DNA of 64,000 nucleotides from Sthenelais limicola. Its lineage: Eukaryota; Annelida; Polychaeta; Phyllodocida; Sigalionidae. The notes under the pieces are model-generated. The model was given only the letters and a program-made list of their open reading frames with translations. It had not been told where the DNA came from and made no database searches. The stretch lies in assembly GCA_942159475.1 (NCBI GenBank), contig OW804097.1, positions 39,754,298-39,818,297 of the forward strand, read 5' to 3'. The position numbers and the translations under genes are program-made. Shown piece by piece: positions 11,335 through 23,989 of the stretch (position 1 is the stretch's first letter; each line of letters starts with the position of its first letter).

Positions 11335-13124
11335 TTAATAACGATTAGATGATGAAGAGAATTGAAGTGTTATTTCAAGAATAGGGGGGGAGGGATGAGG
11401 ATTAATGTTCGAATAGGTTAGTTTTAAAATGTTTACAATGCATGATTTAGGCTAAGTAGTCTATGAATCTACAGTAGCCTATTCTGGCTATTGCACCTTG
11501 GTTTTAAGTAGGCCTATCAATCCAAAAAAGATACCCTTTAAGCCTACATAAATAGGCCTATAGGCTAGTCCTAGGCCTACTGATAAATTGACCTGGGAAA
11601 AAATACATTAGCCCTAGGCTAGTTTTAAAAGACTTCAGGATAGCGGTATTTATCCCCCATGTGTATATCCTACCTATTGTCAGGTAGAAAGAAGCCATGG
11701 AAGCCTAATCAATAAATAAATTATAATCAATGAATAAACTGAATTATAATCACCGTTACTAAACGCAGTCGGCCTTGACAAACGTGATCCAAAGGAGACG
11801 CAGTGTTATGAACTGAACGCAATAGATATGTATGCATTTGAGTGCAATCATTGCACTGGCTTTTGCGTTCACATTGCCCAATGACTGGGCAAGTGTGGCG
11901 GGGGGGGGGGGGCATTTTAAAAAAAAATTCTGGAAAAAGGTTTACATAAATTCAAGGTTTAGGTATTTTGCTCAATGTTATCAAGTTTATATTGCTCAAA
12001 GAGAGAAAGAAGGATTTAGAAATATTTGGTTTCAATACATTCAATGCATCAACGACTGGAATATTTTAAATTTCATGAAGTATATATGGTATATTGTTCA
12101 ATGTTATCCAGTTTATATTATTATATTTATTACCCAAGGTTGTCTGTCATTATTGTTCATGATTCTTTACAAATGTATGTCGTCCAAAGCTGGTGCAGTC
12201 CAATCATTATGATAGATATGAAAATATGAAATACTGTGATAGCTTTTTTGGTTCTTAGTAAAATATTCAAAATATTTCATAGAGATGACTGTGATATAGG
12301 GGATGAAACGTTTATCTTGTGATCAAATATAATGATGAGGAAATCTATGAAGTGTGAATGTTTGTAATAATTCCTTATATAAATCTTGAGATGACATGAG
12401 TTATAGAGTAGCTGAAATGAGTGATTCTCAGAAACCATGTTCTATATATTAAATAAAATATGAAACAAACTGACCGAGTATTGTCACTTGTTATGACGAT
12501 GCATGCCATTATATTTATAACTTTTTTTCATTTCATTTCATTTTTCACTGGCCTATTTCTACCACATGTATATCTAGATATTCAAACAAGGGGTAAATCT
12601 AGTGGGGGTATTCCCTGGGCAAGTGCAGGGGTGGGGGGGCATTTTTTCAAAAAAATTCTGAAAAAAATTACGGTGCCGAATCACAGCAGCATGATTTGGA
12701 GTACAAAGTGTGAAAAAATCAGGCTGATCTATTTACTTTGGGAAATACCCGCGGTCATCCTTAATACATTTATAGGTATATTTACCACTTAGTGAGTGGG
12801 GCCACCACTTGACGGCTACTATTCTATTTGAAATCTGGTCTATTCATTACACTTATTCAATGATTATTGAATGAGAAAACATTGTTGGTGTTCTATACTT
12901 TAGATATTGTCACACATATCCTATATGGTTACACTGAATAAGTTTCATATGATTCTGTGACTACTCGTTTTAACTATCTTAGCCACTTTAATACATTTAT
13001 AGGTATATTTATAGGTATATTTATACAAAAAAAAAAATTTTTTTTTTTTTTTTTTTGTCAAATTGTCAGCTCGGCGGCAGGTTCTCTTTTTTTTAATTTT
13101 TTAATTTTTTTTAAAATTTCGGAA
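11335..13124. other. intergenic, no gene seen
   Basis: No supported gene. It includes several TAGGCCTA words (11500-11580), a run of 13 G at 11900-11912, and a GGGCAAGTG...GGGGGCATTTT...TTCTG block at 11885-11935 that recurs at 12597-12660. Long A/T homopolymers occur at 13025-13120. Confidence 0.5.
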
Positions 13125-13375
13125 AAAATTACGGTGCCGTATCACAGTGCGGTACTGTCCATAAAACAGTGCCCAGTTACAGTGCCCAGTTACAGTGCCA
13201 TATAGGCCTGTCTATATGGAGGGTGCCGCACCGTTATTAGCGCGGAGCGCGCCGTTATTATCACGGAGCGGTACTGTGACCAGCACGGAGCGGTACTGTG
13301 ATAATTACGGTGCGTCGTCACGGTGCCTTCGTACGGTACCGCACCTGCATTCCGGGTTTCCGGAGCCGCACTGTT
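13125..13375. repeat. cluster of GTGC/GGTAC inverted words
   Basis: A GC-richer island in AT-rich surroundings is built from short near-palindromic words such as ACGGTGCCGT, GCGGTACTGT, CACGGAGCGGTACTGTGA (twice) and CGTACGGTACCG. A sparser relative lies at 2625-2785, and single words at about 12668. It resembles the body of a decayed non-autonomous element, but the ends are not defined. Confidence 0.45.
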
Positions 13376-14454
13376 AAAACACAGAACTCTGCAGTTATTA
13401 GGATTTACTGTGTAGCCACTTTATTAATGGGCTAACACTCGTCAGTTGACAGATTAAACTTCTGTCAACCGATCTCACCTGGACAATATATCCAGGTTAC
13501 GAGAGCACCTCTTATGACGTCATATCAACGTCGTTAAGAGCTCCGTGAGGTGTTGGTTACCTCTCGGCTGAAGACGTTCCTAACGTCCAGTTGCATGGTA
13601 GCATCCAAAGGGAGTAGACCCGTCGTCTCGTTTCAACTACTATGTGATTATGTGACTATTTCCTATAACTACCTGACGAATGGCAATGTGCCCGGAAGAT
13701 CTAGTTCAATAAACCAACACCAAAATCAACATTTTTATTTTCTCATCGTCCATCAGATAAGAACTACGCGCACCCTCTAGAGTTTCATTGAAGAGTTTAA
13801 AAAGAGACTATACTGTGTGATGAGCATAGCTGCTAAATACAACCGTACCATAGGAAAGGCCTTCGAGGGCTGGACAAATTTATATTATAGATTATAAAGG
13901 TTGAGAGTTGGTCGAAAGTTTTAATATAAAAAGCGAGTTACTTTCAATTTATGAGATAAGAATAACTTAAATCTTATCTTTTTTCTTCGTCAAAACCCTT
14001 TATTCAAGAAAAGAATCAATATATGTCAATTTATTCAGTGACAAGTGTCAAGGGAGAATATTTTTACTATTGTTACTATTGTTATTACGATTCATGTTTA
14101 GTATTGTAAATACCCAGATGGCAGGAACAGAAAATAAAGAATTTTAAAAAAAGGAACTACATGCACCTGGAGCAGTCGGTATAAAGTGATACCCTTTCAA
14201 ATTCCTTTTCCTATGATACAGTTGTGCGTTGTTAGAGGTCTGGTAATTAGTACATAAATAAAAGATTAAGTTTGTTTTAAAATGGTCTAACTCACTCAGA
14301 ATGTCTGATACCCACATACAACATTAAAAAAGCCCCCAAAAGTGGACACTTAAGCTAGTAATGTATATCCACAGTGTATGGATGTAGGTATGTGTAGATA
14401 TGTAATACATGCATTCATGTATTTTTGTAAAATAGACACCCCTTTACAAACCCT
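13376..14454. other. intergenic, no gene seen
   Basis: No supported gene, RNA or repeat boundary identified. Confidence 0.5.
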
Positions 14455-14785
14455 GGTTTGTAAAACAGATTTTTACACGCTTGTTTGTATAATATATAGC
14501 CCTTAACTCATGGTTTGTAGAATAGATAGCACTTAACTCATGGTTTGTAGAATAGATAAACCTTAACACATGGTTTGTATAATAAATAGCCCTTAACTCA
14601 TGGTTTGTAGAATAGATAGCACTTAACTCATGGTTTCTAGAATAGATAAACCTTAACACATGGTTTGTATAATAAATAGCCCTTAACTCATGGTTTGTAA
14701 AATAAATAGCTTTTTACACACTGGTTTGTAGAATAGATAGCCCTAAACTCATGGTTTGTATAATGGATAGCACTTAACCCACACC
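14455..14785. repeat. 30-bp tandem minisatellite with trimer higher-order unit
   Basis: About ten copies of a 30-bp unit (AGATAGCACTTAACTCATGG plus TTTGTAGAAT) are arrayed head to tail. Three variants (GCAC, AAAC and GCCC types) repeat in the same order twice, giving a 90-bp higher-order unit in the centre. Because 30 is a multiple of three, the reverse strand stays open for 71 codons, but that frame has no other sign of being a gene. Confidence 0.85.
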
Positions 14786-15339
14786 TATCCTCGCCTGCCT
14801 ATAGAAAAGAAAAACCTTCTAGAAGTGCGTATATTGACTACCATTCACAGTTCTGTTTTCCATCACAGCCCAGCTTCAGCCCAATCACTCCCAACACCCA
14901 CATCTAATTCTCATTGATTTCCTTTGCTGTTTCCTCCCCAGAGAAAACTAATCTAAGTTAAGCAGGGCATACTTTACCGTCCCTTCCCTTACCGTGTACT
15001 GGCTAACTTGATAATGGAACGCTATCATGATGCGCTCTTGGCAGGCTAGAGATGCCAGAGCCTTGCCCAATCACAGAGCAATAATAGGCCTGTAGGGGTT
15101 TGGACTTCTTCGTGTGTGGTAATTCGTAATATCCTGAAGTCTACGGATAAAGATGTCCCAATAGGTTATTTATAGGTAATCTTGTATCACAAGGCTTGTA
15201 TATCAAGCAAAGTTTAGGTAAATCAAGCAAACATTTGGATTTCCAATGCAATTTGCAATGCCAATTGTTCAATCACAGAAGAAACGAAATAAACTGGTTT
15301 GAGCTTAAACCTCTTCAGATGTGGAGCTTTAAGTTTTCA

Positions 15340-15520
15340 TTTTTCCCATCATGCATTTGGTTTTCATAAATCATCTATACAAGCTATGCTATTGGGGAAA
15401 AGATCCTTGGATCTTTCGATAAAAATGTTGCTGAACGTTTTGTATGCCAGATTTGAACTGATCCATCCCAGCATGCACTGTAACAGGCATGCGCAGTTGC
15501 ACATACAAATCCCCTATTGT
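15340..15520 (+). mobile_element. MITE family A, left-truncated
   Basis: It shares the interior TTTCCCATCATGCATTTGGT and CATCCCAGCATGCACTGTAA blocks and the right terminus ACAAATCCCCTATTGT with the copies at 25550, 38987 and 53096. The left terminal repeat is missing. Confidence 0.75.
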
Positions 15521-15982
15521 GTCAAGGACGACAAAAAAAGGTTATCGATCCATCAGGGGGTAACTGAATCTCCATCATTATTCACCATTCCAAGCTCTTT
15601 GGGAATTTAAGATTATGGTTCTACGATTGGATGAAATAATTATAAAGATTGTATTTCAAACACATCCATTATCATGGTAAACATTAAATGGTGTATCATG
15701 ATACTTGGCACTGCGCCGGGTTATTTTTGTTTATTATATGTTTTAACACTACTTGTAATTTTGCATGTACCTTAATATTACTTTTGAGCTCGTTATTTTT
15801 CTATAACTTGCATAAATTTGTATGTGAACCTATGACTACGTTGGCTAAATTACTTATGATCTCTTTATTGTTGTTATAACTTAATATAATATATCGATGT
15901 TAAATCAGCTGTTGAAAGTGTAATATACATAATGTGTGAATAAAAGTTTTTAAATACAATACAGCTTCAAGGTAATTCAGAA

Positions 15983-16018
15983 TGTGATGTGCTATAGGGA
16001 AATGAGTCACAAGTAAAA
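15983..16018 (+). mobile_element. MITE family B, left end only
   Basis: TGTGATGTGCTATAGGGAAA followed by TGAGTCACAAGT matches the family B terminus. No matching right end is evident nearby. Confidence 0.5.
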
Positions 16019-16199
16019 GTGATTTAATTAGGTACTAATTATTATCAAAAGAAATCTCCTTCAATTAAAACTTTCGATACAGCATCATGAGCTACTTACC
16101 CAGAATCGTGACAAAGTTTAACTTCGAAGTAAAGTTTCAAAAATGAAATGAAATAATGATGTGATTACTCACAAGTCACATAAGGCACACATTCTATGA

Positions 16200-18140
16200 T
16201 TCCCTACATTTGCCAGTATTGTCACATCTTGCAACAATCCATTAAGATATTTACTCAAAGAGAGGACTTTCTCAAAATCAAAATCAAGACATGTTTGTTT
16301 TAATAACTAATATTTCACACAACTTTCCCTTTACTTTCAGCCGACTTGGCAAGCTTTCTTCATGAAGCTTGCAGAACGCTTGATAAAACAATTCTTGGAG
16401 ATGAATCAGATAAATCATTAGTTTCAGTTCAAATACATACTCATGTGACTGGTAACTTTCAGCGAAAAATAAACCCGTCACATTTGTTTAAGCTGCACTC
16501 TCAGCTATTATGACAAAACAATTTGCTCACATATTATGAGTTATAAGACTGGATTAGACTGGATGTTCTGCTGCAGTTATGTATTTATACAAGAATTCGA
16601 AGTGAATCCGCCGTGAGAAAACGGTCATCGGTGAGCGATAATAAGTGAATACGGATATCTACGGACGTACCATGATCTAAATATCCATATATGTATATAT
16701 ATATCTATATTTTTGTATGTTCTCTGGGGTATAAAGTGACCCGAATAGTGGCCCTGTTAGATAAGATGAATATATATTAAATGATATGGATAAGGATTTC
16801 CAAACATAGATCTATGTAAGCAGTTCTGGCATGTCAGCTAGTCCACTCCTTGGGTTTTTGAGTAGCCAGGCGATTTTGGGAACCAATCTTACATATATTT
16901 CAGATCGACTCCTGGAGAGCATGTTCTTTGTAGAACCAAACAAGAGACCACTATCAGTAGAAGGCACAAAGTAGTACTCAGGGACTCGCCAGACCTACCC
17001 TCATAAGGAGAAAAACACCCTTGGGGCAGGCATACATTCTCTACTTGCCAACTTCTGGAATAAAAGATAAATTACTGAGAAAGGATCTTTAAGGAGGAGT
17101 TCCAGAGCCCCTCATCTCCTCATGAGGGTGATCATGATGACAATGGGTATAGAAGAAAGCTGCATGATATCTTTAGTTTTGTGAAATTGGGCTTTCGGTA
17201 TTTGTTTTATATTTGTAGTCTATTGTATTTATAAAGGTTTATATATTATATATAGTTTTATTTGTATGAATATAAATATAAACCAATATAAAATGTTGAT
17301 TGATTGATTGATTTTGATTTTTTAGTAGAACGGATGAAAAATAGAAGCAAATATTTGAATTAAAAGAGTTGGTGTAAAGATAACATTTAGAATAACTACG
17401 AATAATGTTGGAACTTGTTAACAAAAAGCACACATGTTTTCTGTTTTATCTCACATCTGATTGGTTGAAGGACTCACATTCCTGGCCCTATTATCCAATG
17501 AGAATGAGTACGGCATTCAGCAAAGATTTGAATGGCTGAGGTAGGCGGACGACCAACAAAAGTAATTTTCATCGTTAAAACAAGTCATTTGTGGTATAAA
17601 TATGGGAAACAAACTTTAATTTGCTTGACTTTATTATCTGTGACACTAAAAATGTATGTATCATCACTTGTACATAACTTTTCAACGTATGATGATACTC
17701 ACATTTCCACTTCGTTTGTGACCGATAGGTTCCCTCAAACTAACTTCTGGTCACATCCCATATTGATATAAAATAAACCTCCATTGCTTTTACACTTTTG
17801 GTTCCCTTTTCTCCCACATCAGTCTTCGTTATGACATCATACCACTAACACCTCTCTTCATATTGATGTGTAAGAAATGTCTAAGTTGAAAAAGCAAGAA
17901 ATCTAGAAATAAATGTCAGCAGGATATGAGCTATAGGAACGTTTAGATGAGTTAGAATTAAAAATAGGTTTACAGTCCAATATTTTTCTTTGCTATGGTT
18001 ATATATATTTATAACAAATAATGAAAGAAGCTCGGTGCAGGTAGTCAAAGAGTTATCTATAATCTTTCTATTACCCTGGCGAGTTCTCTCTATAGACATT
18101 ACCAGTGGTTCAGTCGACCTGTACACCCCAGTGAACATTA
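16200..18140. other. intergenic, no gene seen
   Basis: No supported gene. Short TA-rich and (TTGA)n simple repeats occur around 16685 and 17297. Confidence 0.5.
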
Positions 18141-18549
18141 TGTGATGTGTTCTAGGAAGATGAGTCACAAGTCGCAAAAAAAGGATTTTGAATGATATCA
18201 GCCTATTTGAAAAGATCGGATAAAGCGGATTCCAACGATAGTAAACATTAAGGACATCTAAGTACTATTTCTCCCTTATGTTTGATACATTTATGTTTGT
18301 AAACAGGTTTGCAATATTTCTGGGTGGGCAATTACCAGAAGGGTAACTAAATATACTCCATAGGATAACCTTCAAAACGCGAGAATATATTTCATACACT
18401 GTCTTGAAATTTGGTACATGAATTCATACGACTGAATGCGCTAAACTCCCCAAGAATGAGAACATTCCAACAAAAATATCTTGTAAATGAATTACTTTGA
18501 ATAATATCCATTTTGCGACTCGTGACTCATTTTCCTTAAACACATCACA
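18141..18549. mobile_element. MITE family B, complete copy
   Basis: The left end TGTGATGTGTTCTAGGAAGA and right end GCGACTCGTGACTCATTTTCC...AACACATCACA are inverted. The interior 18300-18545 (GGGCAATTACCAGAAGGGTA, ATATACTCCATA) aligns well with the copy at 49778-50031. Confidence 0.8.
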
Positions 18550-19171
18550 TTTTAGCAATATGTGATGTTACAAGTATTGATGATCTGAAACCACAAACAT
18601 GTAGGGAAATTGGACAAGGAGGTTTTTCCGGAAGGTGAAGTTACTTTTTTCTCTTATTTTCAGTCACACTCAAATAATCAATCAAATTACCATGGCAACA
18701 AAATGAAAGCGTTTACGTGAACCCACCACTGAGACCCCCACATGAAAGTGAAAGGAAATGGTCTTTTCTCGCTCACCGCCCTTTTATATAGTCCCTTGAC
18801 AAATTACCCTTCCAAGAGTGTATTAGTGCGCGACGGCAATGTAGTCCCAGTGGGATAAAGGCTGAGGGATTTGCGTATGAATACGGGACTACTTTGGCTG
18901 TGTTCGCGGGGAATCGTTTCCAACTTTGAGCGCGCGAAAAATAGACCTTGGAGTGCGCCGACTCAATCATAGGAAGAATAGGGGGCGCGTACGTTTGTGA
19001 TTTATTTACCCTGGGGGATAACTAATATTATCAGAAGGGTGTGGCCCCCTTCTGCGTTTCTCCACTCCTTCCCCAGGTCTCCTGCATTTTCCCATTACTT
19101 TCTTCATATTTTACACCCACTATACACTCTTTGGAAAGGTGGATCTTTATGACTTCCTTCATGGATACCTA

Positions 19172-19276
19172 AAGGGCGTGGTCCACTAAGCCGATTCTCA
19201 TCCGATTCTCACAGAATTTAGTGCAACAGAGTCCTCTGCGATTCAAAATCGCATGAGAATCGGCTTGGTGTTCTTT
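19172..19276 (+). mobile_element. MITE family C, diverged copy
   Basis: A near-palindromic ~105-bp element with the arms AGCCGATTCTCATCCGATTC and CGCATGAGAATCGGCTTGGT, matching the better preserved copy at 21077-21183. The terminal bases have decayed. Confidence 0.65.
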
Positions 19277-19286
19277 TTGTTTTATG

Positions 19287-19669
19287 AACAAGTACTAAGT
19301 TAAAAATTATCAAGTTAAGTTTGGTTTATCTATTTAATATTACAATTAGTGTCAACTTAATTTATATATCTGGCGTTTCCAATGGAAACGATTTCTCAGC
19401 CTCAATTACTTATGTCCGATGTCAGGCAGAAGACCTACCTAGACACCTGTCTATTTAGAATGCTGGACCACCTCATTGTAAACAACATCTATTGCAATAA
19501 AGAATTCTTGAATTGAATTGAATTGAATTTATGACCAGTCACTGAGGACCATTGAAATCATGAACTCCGAAACATGTAGAGAAAGGGAGAAAAATGATAA
19601 ACTTAGGGAAATACCTATGTAGAAATAAGATCCACTAGTCCTCCTGAGTTTCCACTAGTCCTTACAGAC
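19287..19669 (+). repeat. 383-bp dispersed repeat, copy 1
   Basis: It is nearly identical over its whole length to 50315-50698, with only a handful of substitutions and one indel. It contains AATAAAGAATTCTTGAATTG followed by GAATT pentamers at about 19497-19530, a pattern like the microsatellite tail of a non-LTR element, then a further 140 bp. No coding frame. It is either a young SINE-like or LINE-tail family member or a recent local duplication. Confidence 0.8.
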
Positions 19670-20199
19670 ACAGTGCAAACACCTACCTACGTAACTGCAG
19701 TTACGCAGGTACAAAATGGCGATGGGCCATTTCAAAACTTTTTCTATTTCAGTGAATCCTTGCAATATAAGACTGTTACTAAAAATTCTGAATCGGCAGA
19801 TCTCTTCCTTTAGGGATTATTAAGAGTTGTGTTTGGTTCAATTATGTACCAACATTTGTATTCTCTTGTAAATCTAAGAACAAAATATTGCCAAGTACCT
19901 CCGTAACTTAAATCTGCAACCTCCGTAACTTCAACTGACTTTTAGGCAAGTACCATCGTAACTGGCATGGAAATGTACCTAGGTAACTCATTGAGTTGAT
20001 TCTTTCTTTCAGGACTTTGTCATTTACTTCCCTGCTAAATCTAGTAGTCACTCAGTTTGTCTTTGAAAAAGGCATAGTGACTGTAACAAGTATATTATTT
20101 ACTATTATTAGTAGTAGTATGTGCGACATCTCATGGATATTATTAATAATTAATTCCTAATAATTATTTATGCTGTCTCCCGTCACCGCTACGCTGCAA

Positions 20200-20530
20200 A
20201 TCGGCATCTAAATCTTGGCATTAAAATTGCATATCAAATAAAAAAAAAACGCCGATATTAAGATGATATATTTCATCTACTATGTTTGATATTTCTTGTA
20301 CCGTGTATTTTATATTGTACTCTGTTTTATTATGTATTCATTCTTATATACTCTACTTATATTACAAGATGTAAAACGTAACTATGCAAAAGTCTATCCC
20401 TATTTGTCAAGGGAACGGCCGGAAGAGCTAAGTGAAAGTCCTAAAAGGTACTTAGAGGCCTGTCGACCTATTCGTCATGTATGTTCACCTTGATGAATAA
20501 AAAATTATTCTATTCTATTCTATTCTATTC
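20200..20530 (+). mobile_element. possible LINE 3' tail
   Basis: A short open segment ends at 20493 and is followed by AATAAAAAATT and five ATTCT pentamers. Microsatellite-type 3' ends are common in CR1/RTE-like non-LTR retrotransposons. No reverse transcriptase motif is present, so this is weak. Confidence 0.3.
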
Positions 20531-21076
20531 AGGCTATTCAGATATACTTTTGGGTGTATATTTCCGCTACCAAATCAATCGTGAGAGAACCCTTAGAAGT
20601 AAACAGTGTGCAACATAACAGAGAATTTTGCTAAAATCTTTTAATAATTATTCACTCTGAAATCGTTCATCACTGCCCACATAGCTAGCCCTAACAGTGA
20701 CAATTCTGCTGATGACACAGAGGACGGATATGTATCTGATGAGCAGGACTTTACAGACAATGCGATATGTTGTGTTATAAAAACAATAATCCAAAATCAG
20801 TCAGTCAGATTTATACATTGTAATTAATATCTGTAGGGTGTGGCAGTCTTATCTGTGTCTCCGCTCCTTCTCCCAGACTGCTTAAAGAGGTGGAGAAAGG
20901 CGCATTATCTTATTAATTGAGCGTAGGTATCCATTCTATGTCATAGGACCTGGAGGTTAGATTATATTATATAGGTTTTCAAAGTATATCTTTTATTGTA
21001 TTAATTATGTTTCTTAATAATCAAAAAGGATTTCTAATTCTCAGTGGCATAGGGTCCCTTCTTTCTTCATTCTTAA

Positions 21077-21183
21077 GGGCCTAGTCCACAGAGCCGATTC
21101 TCATGCGATTCTCACAGAATTTAGAGGAAAAGAGTTATCTGCGGCGCAAAATCGCATGAGAATCCGTTTAGTGGACTGGGCCC
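21077..21183 (+). mobile_element. MITE family C, complete copy flanked by TTAA
   Basis: A 107-bp near-palindrome starts GGGCCTAGTCCACAGAGCCG and ends GTTTAGTGGACTGGGCCC, with TTAA immediately outside both ends (21073-21076 and 21184-21187). TTAA duplication is the hallmark of piggyBac-type (and Kolobok-type) insertion. Related copies lie at 19172 and 21801, the latter inverted. Confidence 0.75.
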
Positions 21184-21800
21184 TTAACTATGCTCCATTG
21201 TCTTCCCGAACGAAGTCTGCCGGCTTTATTTTCTCATCATTTTCTCTATATCTATTCTGGACACGTTTTATACCCTTATAAAGGAAGGATCTTTTTGATT
21301 AAATGCCACTAAGTATTATTCTTTACTGATAATATCAATTATTTTCCTGAACTATTAAAATGGAATAATCAAATACATAACAAAAATGGAATACATGTAA
21401 TATAACATGTAAGGCGAGGTCTAATGTCTAACACCTTTATTCAATGAGTATTGCAGCATTTGGAAAATGAAATGTTTTGGTAATAGCTAATATTATTATA
21501 CCTTTCTAGCGGGTAATATGGAATGCCAGCATACAGGCATTGGCGCTAATGCCACATACAGCGGGTAATAATGCCTATGTATTACCCACTACACTCACCA
21601 TTAATTTCCATCGAATCTTCAGTATTTCTTTGCCATAAAGTTCGGGAAAAGTATAATAAATTACAAAATTACCCTCGGGTGATCTCCAAGTACCATATTA
21701 CACTTGGGCTACGTGATTTCGTTGTTTGCTATGCACACTTACTGCAATCTTTACACAAGTGTGTAATATAGAACGTTGGGAGTACCGTCAGTCAATTTAA

Positions 21801-21871
21801 GGCCTTAGTTCACCAAGCCGATTCTCATGCGATTTTGTGCCGCAGAGGACTCTTTTCCACTAAATTCTGTG
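21801..21871 (-). mobile_element. MITE family C, inverted and truncated copy
   Basis: TTAA (21797-21800) precedes GGCCTTAGTTCACCAAGCCG and the interior, which match the reverse complement of 21077-21183. The far terminal repeat is lost at about 21871, where a GTGGTATGGACGGGGTGGAA word begins. That word recurs inverted at about 23705-23728. Confidence 0.6.
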
Positions 21872-22220
21872 TCTCAGGTGGTATGGACGGGGTGGAATAA
21901 TTAGTAATTAGTCAATAATCCGACATATTTGATTAACACCTAATGGTAATAACTTATATTATCAGTAATGATCAATACATATCTATTAACGAATATTAGC
22001 AGTAGGGTGTGTGCCCTTTTATTTCTGTGCACCTCCACTCCCTCCTCATCACTTTCTAGATGTTCCACAGACACTTTACACTATTAGAAAGAATGTTCAG
22101 ATACATTTCAAGATTTTCCCATACATTTCTGGACTGTACTCATAACAAAAGGAAGGTAGATTAGATGCAGAGGAATTTTACCAAAAGTTTGGCCTTACTG
22201 CACATTATGTTTACAGAAAC

Positions 22221-22350
22221 ATAGCATTTAACGGTCATTTTACATGACCCGCCTAGTAGGATTTACGGTCACTTCACATGATAGCTTACAATACCATTTA
22301 ACGGTCATTTTACATGAAAGCCTATAGCATTGAACGGTCATTTTACATGA
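22221..22350. repeat. minisatellite, AACGGTCATTTTACATGA units
   Basis: Four copies of (T/G)AACGGTCATTTTACATGA, one of them diverged, are spaced about 40-45 bp apart with related linkers (TAGCATT). Non-coding. Confidence 0.7.
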
Positions 22351-22905
22351 CAAGCTTAGTGATGCCTTTAATGTATTCTCGTCTGTATTGTATAATTAAT
22401 ACATTGTTTAATAATTCCTGTGAATAGAATCAGTGGCACAATACAATGGCGTCTTCTTCTGGCTTCCTCTGCTCCCTGCCGGTCCGTCCCCCAACGGCCT
22501 TTTCCCCATCTCTTTCTGTGCATTCTTGATGCACTTTATGCACCTAGAAATGATGTTGTTTAGAGAAAACTTAACAACCCAATGCTTTCTCTCAGGCAAG
22601 AGGAAAACTATGTGAGCTGTTGTAGGCAGCCAAGGGCTGAATACTTAGCTAGTCTGTGAGGAGGGAAGTGTCTTAGAATAAAGAAAATGAGTGAGTTTGT
22701 TGTGGGGAATAGAAAATAATGTGGACAAGTTTGATCTGATGTATGAGAAAAATCGTAACTTTAGAACAAAAGGAAACCTTGTTTGTGTCCCCAACCCATC
22801 CCTGAATTACATCCCAATAAATGCAGACATACACTAAATTCGTTCATTTACTTATATTATAAAGATAACTTTCCATCTATAGGCCTACATGGTGTACCAT
22901 GTAAT

Positions 22906-23075
22906 AAATAGATAGAACCTGATGAGAATGTGGTATGAGGGACACTATTGCACTGTCCAAGATGTATGGTTTTTTTGTGGTGACGAGCTGATAGGCGAGT
23001 GGGTTACAAAAAAACATGGAGGACAGTGCAATAGTGTCCTGAGTTCCACATTCGAATTTAGGTTCTATATTTACT
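22906..23075. repeat. 160-bp hairpin (long inverted repeat)
   Basis: The arm from ATAGAACCT through GGACACTATTGCACTGTCC to GGTTTTTTTGT is mirrored by ACAAAAAAACATGGAGGACAGTGCAATAGTGTCC and AGGTTCTAT. The arms are about 68 bp with small gaps, around a loop of roughly 25 nt. It is most likely a small MITE; a structured RNA is possible but unsupported. Confidence 0.7.
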
Positions 23076-23985
23076 CCTATGTTGCTATGTATATATAAGT
23101 ATATATACAAGAATAACAAAGGCACTTTACTTACAAAAACAAATACAGCCATCTTGACTTATATTGGGACCAGCCTCCCAAAGCCCAGGAGAAAGCTGTG
23201 ACCTGATTGGTCAATGTGACTGCATTAACCAATGGGAGCACTCGTTATTTACTACCTGACTCTTCCAACAGCTAAACTCCACCCACCGGTTTACCTTATA
23301 TGGCTATGTGTACTGGGGGAGGAAGCCATACCACACATGTAGCCATACCACAATCCAGAGCAAATTAACACACTACTGCCGCCCATACAAATAGCATGTG
23401 GTACATACACCAACGTGGGGTAAATAATATGATCCATAATGTATCTTCCTATGTATCTGTTGAAAAAGATGCATGCGATGTGAATCTTGGATTCTCCTAT
23501 CGTCGTGGAGGGTCATTACCTCTATATTGAAGAAGTAAAGGTTCTACAAGTTTACATGAATCTAAAGGTAATAGATAGGGGCAGCGAATAAACATTCTGT
23601 TCAGGGAACCTCAAGAAGTAGCCTAGTCCCATCATAATCTCTCTTATTCTCCTATAAGCGTTCCTCCCTAACGCCACCTTCTACTCCACCCCCACTCCCA
23701 TTATTCCACCCCGTCTATACCACCTGAGACCCATTACTGCACAACCCAACACATCCAACACTCTCTCCAGCTTTACATCTTATTCCACTCAACCTATGTG
23801 TGAATTAGCCTGAAAATGTACAATTTGCCTTCACCAATATTCTCAAATAATCCACATTTAAATCAGGTTTAAAATTCAGTTCAACGTATGACAAACAGAT
23901 GTTTTGAATTACCACAATCCCAAATATATTCAGATATACCAAATATATTCAGATATACCTAGCATTTATCATTTATCCCTTGTCA
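23076..23985. other. intergenic, no gene seen
   Basis: No supported gene. Only the short inverted word noted at 23705-23728 is of interest. Confidence 0.5.
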
Positions 23986-23989
23986 CTAC

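Noticed and set aside
11832..12212. 126-codon plus-strand open frame
   Set aside because: Crosses a poly-G and poly-A tract shared with 12597-12660; hydrophobic random-looking translation and no splice signals.
14444..14659. Reverse-strand 71-codon frame with 10-residue repeats (STNHELSAIY)
   Set aside because: Direct product of the 30-bp minisatellite; no start context or splice sites.
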